Shown here: positions 16,124 to 23,941 of the stretch, in pieces
Numbering within the stretch: position 1 is the first letter of the stretch
How the letters are laid out: each line of letters starts with the position of its first letter
NCBI GenBank assembly: GCA_030431715.1
Contig: JAUIIO010000007.1
Coordinates: 97,756 to 160,511, forward strand
DNA from: a bacterium
GTDB taxonomy: Bacteria; Bdellovibrionota_C; UBA2361; RFPC01
Direction of reading: 5' to 3'
DNA length: 62,756 bases
Notes under the pieces: generated by a model
Seen by the model: the letters and a program-made list of their open reading frames with translations, nothing else
Databases searched by the model: none
What the model was told of the DNA's origin: nothing
Program-made: the position numbers and the translations under genes

Positions 16124-16887
16124 ATACGAATGACCGACATTCGCATTTGCACAGAATACATTCTGATGAAGCCATTGCAGAGAGGCTTGATGGAACGCAC
16201 TCCCACTCTGATACTGGAGATGTCGTTCTCGGAGCTGTTGATGGAACCATCACTACATTTGCAATCATCTCTGGTATCGCTGGAACACAGCTTGAGCAAG
16301 GAGTGCTTGTCGCTTTTGTATTGGGACTGGCAAATGTTGTGGCTGACGGATTCAGTATGGGGGCCAGTAACTATTTAAAAGCACGTTCTGATCAGCAAAC
16401 GTTTGAGCAGTATCGAAAGATGGAGGAATTTCATATCGAAGAAGTTCCGCACTATGAACGTGAAGAGATCCGGCAGATCTATATCCGAAAGGGATTTTCC
16501 GGTGAGCTACTAGAGCAAATTGTAAGCACTATCTCTGCTAATAAAAAACTATGGGTCGATACAATGCTGGCTGAGGAGTGGGGCTTGTCTCTGACACCTG
16601 TTGCACCGTTGCGCTCAGCCCTTCTTACTTTTGGAGCTTTTTTATTTGCTGGTTCTATTCCTCTTTTGCCACTTTTACTTGGTTATGTAACCACAATCGA
16701 GGCTCAGCAAATGTTTCTCCTCAGTGCCTGTGTTACCGCTCTTGTCTTTTTTGTTACGGGAGCGCTTAGAGGGAAAGTTACTGGGGTTTCATGGATTCAA
16801 AGCGCATTTGAGACGCTCTTTGTTGGTGGTGTTGCTGCTGCGATAGCGTATTTTGTCGGGAATGTTTTTGGTGGGCTGATGCTTTAA
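16120..16887 (+). CDS. VIT1/CCC1 family Fe2+/Mn2+ transporter
   Basis: A 255-residue integral membrane protein. The N-terminus has a His-rich segment (NDRHSHLHRIHSDE) likely to bind metal. The first membrane helix carries the family motif VVLGAVDGTITTFAIISG, then GLANVVADGFSMGASNYL. The cytoplasmic metal-binding helical domain (about residues 90-155, rich in Glu: EEFHIEEVPHYEREEI) separates it from three C-terminal helices. It exports or sequesters iron or manganese. Its start overlaps the phosphatase stop by four bases and its stop abuts the DksA-like gene directly. Confidence 0.92.
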   Translation: MNTNDRHSHLHRIHSDEAIAERLDGTHSHSDTGDVVLGAVDGTITTFAIISGIAGTQLEQGVLVAFVLGLANVVADGFSMGASNYLKARSDQQTFEQYRKMEEFHIEEVPHYEREEIRQIYIRKGFSGELLEQIVSTISANKKLWVDTMLAEEWGLSLTPVAPLRSALLTFGAFLFAGSIPLLPLLLGYVTTIEAQQMFLLSACVTALVFFVTGALRGKVTGVSWIQSAFETLFVGGVAAAIAYFVGNVFGGLML

Positions 16888-17256
16888 ATGGTTGAGGAAG
16901 CTTCGCTTACAGAAGAACAGGTTTCAGAACTTAAGCAAAAGTTACTCACCCTTCTTAAGGAGCTTAAAGAAGCAGTTGATCTGAAAAAAGATTCTACAAA
17001 ACCTGTTGAGCTTGATCAGCCAGCTATCGGACGACTCTCACGTATGGATGCTCTACAGCACCAACACATGGCAGAAGCGACGATGCGACAGGCAAAATTG
17101 CGGTATCAGGCTGTTCAGGCGGCTCTCAGAGCGATTACAGCGGGTGAATATGGGGAGTGCAGAAACTGTGGAGAATATATATCGTATAAGAGATTATGTG
17201 TGAAACCAGAAGCTGCCCTTTGTATAGAATGCCAATCAGGTCGAGAGCAGCGCTAA
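16888..17256 (+). CDS. DksA/TraR C4-type zinc-finger protein
   Basis: A 122-residue putative RNA polymerase-binding regulator. An N-terminal helical hairpin (residues 5-90, coiled-coil-like) precedes the zinc finger CRNC...CIEC near residues 99-118. Canonical DksA has an acidic DxxDxA tip at the coiled-coil; here the tip region reads RLSRMDALQHQHM, typical of shorter TraR/YbiI-like members, so ppGpp-linked activity is not assured. The ATG follows the transporter stop with no gap. Confidence 0.87.
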   Translation: MVEEASLTEEQVSELKQKLLTLLKELKEAVDLKKDSTKPVELDQPAIGRLSRMDALQHQHMAEATMRQAKLRYQAVQAALRAITAGEYGECRNCGEYISYKRLCVKPEAALCIECQSGREQR

Positions 17257-17273
17257 ACTTTTCAGGAGGTATG

Positions 17274-17678
17274 ATGACTCATTATATAGTTCGTTTTCTC
17301 TTTGCAGCACTTGTACTCTTTCAGAGTGCCTGCTCCGTTATGGCTGCCGCAACAGGAACTCCTGACCCTGATCTCTCAAAGCTTGATACAGGCGCTCCCA
17401 GAATACTCGTTGAGAGTGAGCTTGGCCCTCCGGTTGAAGAGTCAAAGATTCCCGGTGGAACAAAAGCCCTCTACACTTATAAAATAGGTGATGAGCCAGC
17501 AATTGGAAGAGCCTTTTTATTCCTCATAGGTGACATCTTCACCCTTTGTCTGGCCGAATACATTTTCTTCCCCCTAGAGATTTCAAATTCTGGTAACGCT
17601 CACGATATGGAAGTTGTATACGGTGCCGACGACAAAGCTCGCTCTCTACGCAAGGTATCATCCGCACCTAAGAAGTAG
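17274..17678 (+). CDS. Putative small lipoprotein or exported protein
   Basis: 134 residues from the ATG at 17,274, chosen because AGGAGG (17,264-17,269) lies four bases upstream; a tandem ATG at 17,271 is also possible. The longer frame starting at 17,196 lies inside the DksA-like gene. The N-terminal 20 residues form a hydrophobic signal ending QSAC, a weak lipobox. The mature protein has a conserved-looking PRILVESELGPPVEES segment and a hydrophobic helix (AFLFLIGDIFTLCLAEYIFFPLEI) near residues 80-105, which recalls small outer-membrane-associated proteins. Function unknown. Last gene of the metG operon. Confidence 0.65.
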   Translation: MTHYIVRFLFAALVLFQSACSVMAAATGTPDPDLSKLDTGAPRILVESELGPPVEESKIPGGTKALYTYKIGDEPAIGRAFLFLIGDIFTLCLAEYIFFPLEISNSGNAHDMEVVYGADDKARSLRKVSSAPKK

Positions 17679-17757
17679 TGTGCAATAACCCGATATTACA
17701 ATGAGATGAGTATGAAATCAGAACTCCTCTCGTGTGACCGGGAGACAGGCTTCTCAC

Positions 17758-18477
17758 TTAAGAACTTGTGTTATTGAACATCTGCCAGAGCTGCTCAAAT
17801 AATGAATCGCTGTGCACTTGATTAGGAGACTTTCCTTCCTGCTGCCAGCGATTAAGCCATAGGTGAATAGCATGTGAATTGCGGAATTGTTTTACAGTAT
17901 ACCCCGTTGAGCATATGACATTGAGATCAAACCACGGGGCCGGGCAGAAAACGTGTGGGGCAACCAGTGCTGGTGTCAGGGCAAATTCTGGCACAAGCTG
18001 CTTTACTAATCCTGGCCCGGTTGCGCCCCACGGGAGGTGAGCTATATCTTGATCTCTACAAGTTTCGTAGCAACGGTGCATAAAGCTTGATCCTCTGGGA
18101 GCTTTCAATACGCAATTTGTTGGCTGAACAGATCCATCAGGCTCTCTTTCTGTGGCTATAAGATGTTCGTGTGGAAAATCAAACGGCTGAAGACAAACTA
18201 TGTCAGTATCAACCCAATAGCCTCCTCGTTCATACAGCAGCTTATAGCGGAACATATCTGCAAACATCGCGTATGATCCACCGTGGCTTGCAAACACAAG
18301 ATCCTGCTCTAATATCTCGCTGGCATCGTGTACGGTAACACCAGCTGGCACTCCACTAAGTGAACTATAGCAGTACAAGTGGTATGAGTGGCCATGAGCG
18401 AGAAAGGATTTTATAGAGAGTTGCTCTATGCGAGATAGAGTCGTGCCAACCCAGAGGCTCTGTATATTAACTGTCAT
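17758..18477 (-). CDS. GT32-like glycosyltransferase
   Basis: A 239-residue enzyme resembling the Och1/capsular-polysaccharide family with a sugar-binding DxD region. It opens with IQSLWVGTTLSRIEQLSIKSF, and the donor-site motif GGYWVDTDIVCLQPF (DxD as DTD) is typical, preceded by FADMFRYKLLYERGG. It overlaps the GT2-TPR gene upstream by 11 bases on the same strand, and flagellin lies just beyond, so flagellin or its glycan is the most likely acceptor. The donor sugar is unknown. Confidence 0.8.
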   Translation of the reverse strand: MTVNIQSLWVGTTLSRIEQLSIKSFLAHGHSYHLYCYSSLSGVPAGVTVHDASEILEQDLVFASHGGSYAMFADMFRYKLLYERGGYWVDTDIVCLQPFDFPHEHLIATEREPDGSVQPTNCVLKAPRGSSFMHRCYETCRDQDIAHLPWGATGPGLVKQLVPEFALTPALVAPHVFCPAPWFDLNVICSTGYTVKQFRNSHAIHLWLNRWQQEGKSPNQVHSDSLFEQLWQMFNNTSS

Positions 18478-19801
18478 GCCAACCCTCTACGACTCTATCT
18501 GCTTCCTTTAAAAAAGCTGTTACATCTTCGTCTATGGGGGTGTCTCCAATGGTGTCACGAAAGGCTTCAATCATCTCTTTCGCTTCCGCAATCTGGTTAC
18601 TTCCAAGAAGTGCCTGAATATAGAGAAACTGTGGGTTCAGGAGTTGAGGTGCCAGTAACTTCGCTTTAGCTAACACGGGTGCAGCTATGCTATATTCACG
18701 GGCTTCGAGTAACAGCATACCGGCATGTAACCACGTCTCATAGTGATCAGGTAACAGTTCAAGAGTAATCTGTAGTGTATCAATAGCTTCGTCAATCTTG
18801 CCATTAGCTACATAACATTGTGCCAGCCTAAGTTGAGATTGAGGATTATCTGGCATCAGTTCCACTGCACGTAAGAGATGTTGTTCAGCAAAGATTGGTC
18901 GCTTCATCTGCATGTAAACAGCAGCAAGATTGATATGTGCAGGAGTAGACTGAGGATCAATCTCTAAAGCATGGTTGTAAGCATCAATTGCCTCTTGATA
19001 TCGCTGTCCAGAGACAAGTGCGATACCGAGGCACTGCCATGCTTCAATGTACTGAGGCTGGATGGCCAGTAGAGCGCGCAGCGTTTTTTCACAGTCTTGT
19101 AATCTCCCAGATCCAAGATATTCGCAGCTAAGCTCAAATAAGGTACGCCAGTCATCCGGCATCTCCTGTACCTTCTTCTCTAAAAGAGAGGTATAGATCT
19201 CACCTTTTTTACGCTTTGTACGAGCAGCAAATGTATTTCCGTAATGATGTAGCCGTACTTCGCTCGCAACGAGTTTGAACGGTTCGAGATGCTCAATGGT
19301 TCTCTCAACCATTTCATGTATTCTGCCAACAAAGCGGATGCGCTCGTCACGGGGAAACATGCGGCAGACCTGAGATTCAAAGTAGCCAGCAAACCCTTCC
19401 TCTAATTCTGGATACTCGCCGATGCAGCGTCTAAAATGAAGGCGATGGGAGGCATTTGTATAATGGCGTTGGACAAGCGTATAACAGAGCTCGGGATCGT
19501 TGGTCTGCTCCTGCAGGATCTGCAGATCGCTTTCATGAATAATTTCGTCCGCATCAAGTACCAGTATCCAATCGCCTGTGGCTTTAGAGAGTGAATAATT
19601 TCTTGCCGCAGAAAAATCTTCATTCCACCGGTACATATGTACCTCTGCTCCAAGGCTTGTAGCAATCTCGATGGTTTTATCAGTCGAACCGGTATCCACC
19701 ACGATAATTTGCTGAGCGATAGGTAATACGCTTGATAGAGAGCTCTCGATCCACTCCTCTTCATCCTTGACTATCATGCATACTGAAATTGAGGAGTTCA
19801 T
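18467..19801 (-). CDS. Glycosyltransferase family 2 with C-terminal TPR repeats
   Basis: 444 residues from the ATG at 19,801 (MNSSISVCMIVKDEEEW); the longer frame would run into the flagellin 3' end without family character. Residues 1-230 are a GT2 domain: MIVKDEEEWIESSL, VVDTGSTDKT, DWILVLDADE (DxD). Residues from about 235 form at least five tetratricopeptide repeats (units such as AIDAYNHALEIDPQSTPAHINLAAVYM). GT2-TPR proteins beside flagellin genes are known or suspected flagellin glycosyltransferases in other bacteria. The 11-base overlap with GT32 and an 82-base gap after flagellin support a joint transcript. Confidence 0.87.
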   Translation of the reverse strand: MNSSISVCMIVKDEEEWIESSLSSVLPIAQQIIVVDTGSTDKTIEIATSLGAEVHMYRWNEDFSAARNYSLSKATGDWILVLDADEIIHESDLQILQEQTNDPELCYTLVQRHYTNASHRLHFRRCIGEYPELEEGFAGYFESQVCRMFPRDERIRFVGRIHEMVERTIEHLEPFKLVASEVRLHHYGNTFAARTKRKKGEIYTSLLEKKVQEMPDDWRTLFELSCEYLGSGRLQDCEKTLRALLAIQPQYIEAWQCLGIALVSGQRYQEAIDAYNHALEIDPQSTPAHINLAAVYMQMKRPIFAEQHLLRAVELMPDNPQSQLRLAQCYVANGKIDEAIDTLQITLELLPDHYETWLHAGMLLLEAREYSIAAPVLAKAKLLAPQLLNPQFLYIQALLGSNQIAEAKEMIEAFRDTIGDTPIDEDVTAFLKEADRVVEGWHDS

Positions 19802-19883
19802 AGTTAGTGATACTGGCACAAATGGTTGCGTGGCTATTGTGCCATTACCTGATGGTGTATGTCGACAGCAGAACGATAGAGGC

Positions 19884-21245
19884 TTACGGAGGTGCTCGTA
19901 ATAGTGAGAGTGCCAGTTCTGATGACTGGTTTGCTTGAGCAAGTACGGCGGCTGAAGCCTGCATGAGTATCTGTTTGCTAATAAGCTTAGCTGATTCTTC
20001 GGCTATGTCGGCGTCAACAATACGGGCACTGGCTGCCTGATATTCCTGACTGCGAGTTGACACAACTCCCAGAGCTGATTGTAATCTACTCTGGATAGCA
20101 CCGAGCGTGCCTTTTACAGTAGTCAGCTCACTAAAGCTTTCATCGAGTGTATCAAGGGCATTTAGCGCTGAGGCTTGTGTACTCAGGTTTAATGGATCGA
20201 GACGCAAATCCACGACATCTTTTTTATATTCAGTCTGCTGCAGTTGAAGCTCCATTGCTGAGCTACTAAAAAATCCTATCCTGTCTTCTACACCGTCACC
20301 GTTGTAATCAAGAGTGCCGGTGACACTACTGAAATCATTTACGCCCGGTGCCGATCCCCCAGAAGCAATACTTATAGATGAAGCACCATTTCCCGATATT
20401 GTGAAGTCAACGGGAGTTAGGCCAAATCCTACCCGTACATTGACATCGTACTGATCCCCACTCCCCGGAGCATATTGACCTGAGAGATTAAAGCTAGTGA
20501 TTGTGGCGCCGGTGGTGGCGTTAATGGAAGTGATACTACTCGGAGCGAAAGTACCAGCAGCATTGCCACGAAATACTCGGGCCTCAATCGTACCTGTCAA
20601 AGAAGATGTGCCTGAAGCGTATGCTCTTAGCAGAACTATATCATCAAAGCCATCAGAATCGAGGTCTCTCGCAAAGTACGCTTGAGTAGATATGGTAGCG
20701 CTACTATAGGTACTAGTGATATCGGTATAGACACCGGTGCCAAACAGTCCTTCACGTTCCAGATAATTCACCTGTAAGCTATTATCAGTGCCATATCCAG
20801 CCTGTATGGCCATCGATGTCGTATCAGTACCGAGTAGTGAGCGATTGTTAAACTGTGCTGTTTCAATAATGCGATTGAATTCATCTACAAGGCTATTGGC
20901 TTCTAAATTTAAAGCCTCGCGTTGTGTAGCTGAGTAGATGCCGTTCGCAGCCTGCTCGGCAAGTTCACGCTGGCGAACGAGAATACGATCAAGTTCTTGC
21001 ACCGCGCCATCAGCAATGTTTAGGGCACTTATTCCGTCATTGATATTTCTAATTGCCTGATTGTATACACGGGCATCAGTATTGAGTGATTCTGATATAG
21101 CAAGACCAGCGGCATCATCACTTGCGCGATTAATACGCTTTCCACTAGAGAGTCTTTCCAGCACCGCGTCCAATGCGTTACTGGTTCTCTGCATGTTACC
21201 CTGAGCTCTCAATGAGTTGAGATTCAGGCCAAGTGATACAACCAC
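19884..21245 (-). CDS. fliC: Flagellin with FG-GAP/VCBS-like variable region
   Basis: Filament subunit of 453 residues. Start GTG at 21,245 with GGAAG upstream. Residues 1-140 are the D0/D1 N-terminal helices (LNSLRAQGNMQRTSNAL, RINRASDDAAGLAISE) and 340-453 the matching C-terminal part ending QANQSSELALSLLR. The middle (about 165-335) is unusual: DxDxDGxxD calcium-type loops at 194-202 and 313-321 are each followed by a hydrophobic strand (IVLL, IGFF). A VFRGNAAGTFAPSSI segment matches the end of an FG-GAP/VCBS repeat. The surface domain of the filament may therefore bind Ca2+. A sigma-28-like promoter lies upstream. Glycosyltransferase genes flank it on both sides. Confidence 0.93.
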   Translation of the reverse strand: MVVSLGLNLNSLRAQGNMQRTSNALDAVLERLSSGKRINRASDDAAGLAISESLNTDARVYNQAIRNINDGISALNIADGAVQELDRILVRQRELAEQAANGIYSATQREALNLEANSLVDEFNRIIETAQFNNRSLLGTDTTSMAIQAGYGTDNSLQVNYLEREGLFGTGVYTDITSTYSSATISTQAYFARDLDSDGFDDIVLLRAYASGTSSLTGTIEARVFRGNAAGTFAPSSITSINATTGATITSFNLSGQYAPGSGDQYDVNVRVGFGLTPVDFTISGNGASSISIASGGSAPGVNDFSSVTGTLDYNGDGVEDRIGFFSSSAMELQLQQTEYKKDVVDLRLDPLNLSTQASALNALDTLDESFSELTTVKGTLGAIQSRLQSALGVVSTRSQEYQAASARIVDADIAEESAKLISKQILMQASAAVLAQANQSSELALSLLRAPP

Positions 21246-21327
21246 AACAACTTCCGTTACAACTAAATACTATCAATCCTTGATATGAGAGAGATACCAT
21301 ATAAAAATCTGGCATCTCTCGTATCTA

Positions 21328-21355
21328 TTATCGGTAGAATCGGAGAAAATCTGTA
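21328..21355 (-). promoter_or_regulatory. Sigma-28-like promoter of flagellin
   Basis: On the minus strand: TACAGATT (6 of 8 against TAAAGTTT), 12 bases, then ACCGATAA (7 of 8 against GCCGATAA). It lies about 83 bases upstream of the flagellin GTG. The spacer is one base longer than the classical 11. Confidence 0.6.
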
Positions 21356-21414
21356 TAGTTATAGAGAAACAGTCAGGGTTTCGTACGAGAAATGCTTATG
21401 ATTACAATGCGGGT

Positions 21415-22206
21415 ATGCCAAACAATCGCTTTTTACTCATAGTGCCGTTTCGAAACGCTGAATCTTGGATTGGTGAGTGTATTACCTCTCTTAAAAATCA
21501 ATCTCTAACAGAATTTCGTACTCTTGTTATAGATGATGCAAGTACAGACAGCTCTTTAGAGCAGGCAAAGCTGGCGATTGGTGAGGATCATAGATTTACG
21601 CTTATAAGAAATAATACCAGAAGGGGAGCCGTTTATAATAAGACCATAGCCGTACAGGTTCTTAACCCAGAAGATGATGAAATAGTGATGGGTATTGATG
21701 GTGATGATTATCTCCTTTCACAGGGCGCACTTTATACACTGAATGCCTACTTTTGGGATGAGCTCTGGCTTACGTATGGAAACTTTGTGAGTAATCGCGC
21801 CTTCGAAGATTATGGTCAGAGGATTAATTGGAATGTCTCCATACGAAAGCAGCCATTTTGTTATGCTCCACCGCGCGCATGTAGATGGTTTTTGCTTCGC
21901 AGCTTGTCGCTCTCAGATCTTACCGACTCAGAGACTGGAGAGGTATTTCTCTTGCCAGAGGACTGGGTTTTGATGTTTCCACTAGTGGAAAGAGCGGGGC
22001 CGGGTAAGGTAAAGTTTTTGGAGGATCGCATATATTTTTATCGCATAACAGATCAACAGGATCTTTCAATACACAGAGAAGAAGGAGACCGGGTGCGAAA
22101 GCAACTTCTGCTTAGACCACCATTGTCGCCGCTAACGAAAGAACAGTTATTATCACAACATTGCAGTTGGCCTGTATGTAATGGGTATGAGAAAGTCCTT
22201 GGCTAA
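21415..22206 (+). CDS. Family 2 glycosyltransferase beside flagellin
   Basis: A 263-residue GT2 enzyme divergent from flagellin. The nucleotide-sugar site opens LIVPFRNAESWIGECITSL, continues VIDDASTDSS, and carries the metal motif GIDGDDYLL. The acceptor half contains an LPEDWVLMFPL segment placed where the ED general base normally sits. No membrane segment is visible, so it is cytoplasmic, as expected for a flagellin-modifying enzyme, though it could equally act on another glycan. It has no operon partner. Confidence 0.8.
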   Translation: MPNNRFLLIVPFRNAESWIGECITSLKNQSLTEFRTLVIDDASTDSSLEQAKLAIGEDHRFTLIRNNTRRGAVYNKTIAVQVLNPEDDEIVMGIDGDDYLLSQGALYTLNAYFWDELWLTYGNFVSNRAFEDYGQRINWNVSIRKQPFCYAPPRACRWFLLRSLSLSDLTDSETGEVFLLPEDWVLMFPLVERAGPGKVKFLEDRIYFYRITDQQDLSIHREEGDRVRKQLLLRPPLSPLTKEQLLSQHCSWPVCNGYEKVLG

Positions 22207-22224
22207 TAAAAGATAGAAAGATTA

Positions 22225-23124
22225 CTATCGCCCTCCTCTTCTCAAGCAGATCTCATCATACGCCCGCTGGATCTCTCGAAATCTCTCGAGTGAAAAGGCC
22301 TGCATCTCTTCCGTTAGCCCCTCAGACGCGTATCTGTCTGGATGGTGTTTCATCACCAATTTACGGTAGCGGCTTTTAATGGTTTGAAGAGAGTCAGTAG
22401 TTTTACATCCCAAAACGCGGTAGAAATTTTCGAGATCAATCTGCTCCTGTGTCCGAGTGTGAGTACGAGAAGATTGTTGCTTGAAGTTACTAGAGAAGTT
22501 CGCGTGTGTGTGCGAATATTTATCTTCATAATCTATCTGCGCTCCTTTTAGCCTTTCTTGCTCACGCAAAAGACGATGAATTTCTTCTCGTCTCTGCTTT
22601 AAGTTTTGATACGTTTCCCGAGATAGTCTAAATGTATCGAGTGCGATATTGAGTATTTGCTGTTCGTGCGCATCTATTTTCCCGTCAGCCAGAGCAAGGG
22701 CTAAGAGGATATCGATATTGTTTTCTAAGATAACGCTACTTTTTTTAAATCGCTGATAGAACTCCTCTGCATAGTCCTTAAATGTTTTTGAGCTGCTGCG
22801 AGCCTTTCTGATATGGCTAAGTGCTAGAATAAGTTGCTGGTCATTAAGCTTTAATGTACTGCGTAGGAGATCTTCAATAGCGTGGTGTTCGGTGTCGCTA
22901 AGTACCGAGTCTGCATAGGCCATCTTTGCAATCATTGAGATGGTAAGAGGGAACAATCCGTCCTGACCGCTTTGGAGCTCTTGTTTTCCTTGCTGTATGA
23001 GGAGAAGTGACCATCTTCGCTTTTGATACCAGATCTGAAGATCGAGGAGTTCAATCTGTAGCTGTTGTCTAAGGTATTGAATTGACTCTGATAAGGAGCC
23101 GGAAAAGAGATCGAAAAAGCTCAT
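22225..23124 (-). CDS. TerB-like and J-domain protein (DjlA-like)
   Basis: 299 residues from the ATG at 23,124 (MSFFDLFSG); upstream residues of the longer frame have no family character. Residues about 60-165 look like a TerB/DjlA helical domain: MIAKMAYADSVLSDTEHHAIEDLL and LLALALADGKIDAHEQQIL carry the paired acidic D-G-x-(I/L)-x-x-x-E motifs. Residues about 232-299 are a J domain with the HPD tripeptide in KLVMKHHPDRY, which stimulates Hsp70. Unlike E. coli DjlA there is no N-terminal membrane helix, although the first 60 residues are Trp/Leu/Gln-rich. Likely a DnaK co-chaperone. Confidence 0.85.
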   Translation of the reverse strand: MSFFDLFSGSLSESIQYLRQQLQIELLDLQIWYQKRRWSLLLIQQGKQELQSGQDGLFPLTISMIAKMAYADSVLSDTEHHAIEDLLRSTLKLNDQQLILALSHIRKARSSSKTFKDYAEEFYQRFKKSSVILENNIDILLALALADGKIDAHEQQILNIALDTFRLSRETYQNLKQRREEIHRLLREQERLKGAQIDYEDKYSHTHANFSSNFKQQSSRTHTRTQEQIDLENFYRVLGCKTTDSLQTIKSRYRKLVMKHHPDRYASEGLTEEMQAFSLERFREIQRAYDEICLRRGGR

Positions 23125-23205
23125 TGGGGTGTTCGTTTCGCAAGTAGAGTATACAAGGGCGTTGCTGATACATACTATAACTTGGAAATACTGAGGGAGC
23201 ATAGT

Positions 23206-23427
23206 ATGCGAATGAGAAAAAATATCCTGCAATTTTGCTTATTCTTTTTGGTAGCTATTTTGAGTGGATGTGATTCCACACCAGTGGCCAGAGAATCTGA
23301 GCATAAAAATGAGCCTCGTACCCAGATAGGAAGACAGATTCAAGACGCTAAAGATTTGCAGAGTGAGAGCGATGAGCGCAATGACGCTCTGACGAGGCAG
23401 GCCGATGATCTTTTCGGGGAGGAGTAG
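23206..23427 (+). CDS. Small lipoprotein
   Basis: 73 residues from the ATG at 23,206, with GGGAG about eight bases upstream; a TTG at 23,182 would add eight residues but spoils the signal. The signal peptide ends in the lipobox LSGC (Cys21-22 region), followed by a short, highly charged and disordered mature part (about 50 residues, rich in Glu, Asp, Gln and Arg). Its stop (TAG) directly abuts the ATG of the GNAT gene, so the two are coupled. No family recognised. Confidence 0.72.
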   Translation: MRMRKNILQFCLFFLVAILSGCDSTPVARESEHKNEPRTQIGRQIQDAKDLQSESDERNDALTRQADDLFGEE

Positions 23428-23937
23428 ATGATTAGCATTCGGCAGATTCAAGAATCCGATATTGAATCCTATCACGCGGCGGTTGACACTATTTGTCGTG
23501 AACAGCGATATCTTGCACTTTTTGAGGCTCCACCGCTTGAAGAAACTCGTAAATTTGTACTTGGAAATATTAAAGACGAGACAATACAGCTTGTTGCCCA
23601 TGATGGAGAACGTGTTGTCGGTTGGTGTGATATTTCTCGGGTAACACATCGGCCTATTTATCCCCATGTTGGTACCCTTGGTATGGGGGTTCTCCCTGAC
23701 TTGCGCGGAAAGAACATAGGAAAAATGCTCCTTATTGAAGCTCTTACTAGAGCAAGCGAGTCAGGTCTTACGAGAATTGAACTCGTAGTACTCGGTTCAA
23801 ACGAGACCGCTCAGGCTCTCTATAAAAAATACGGCTTTGAATATGAAGGGAAGAAAGTAAAATCTGCTAAATTTCCAGATCGATACGAAGACGAGTACTT
23901 GATGGTTCGTGTTTTTGATGACCCCTCGGGAGAATAA
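23428..23937 (+). CDS. GNAT-family N-acetyltransferase
   Basis: A 169-residue acetyltransferase. The acetyl-CoA-binding motif A is clear in LGMGVLPDLRGKNIGKMLLIEAL (Arg/Gly-x-x-Gly-Lys/Ile-Gly loop), with the C-terminal NETAQALYKKYGFEYEGK strand-helix of motif B. It resembles the RimI/YhhY-like group acting on amino groups of small molecules or protein N-termini. It starts with no gap after the lipoprotein gene. The substrate is unknown. Confidence 0.88.
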   Translation: MISIRQIQESDIESYHAAVDTICREQRYLALFEAPPLEETRKFVLGNIKDETIQLVAHDGERVVGWCDISRVTHRPIYPHVGTLGMGVLPDLRGKNIGKMLLIEALTRASESGLTRIELVVLGSNETAQALYKKYGFEYEGKKVKSAKFPDRYEDEYLMVRVFDDPSGE

Positions 23938-23941
23938 GCTG

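Noticed and set aside
17196..17273. Upstream extension of the lipoprotein-like gene at 17,274
   Set aside because: It lies inside the DksA-like coding region; AGGAGG directly precedes the downstream ATG pair and restores a signal peptide.
19802..19942. N-terminal extension of the GT2-TPR gene overlapping flagellin
   Set aside because: The added 47 residues have no GT2 character and run into the flagellin C-terminal coding region; MNSSISVCMIVKDEEEW is a normal family start.
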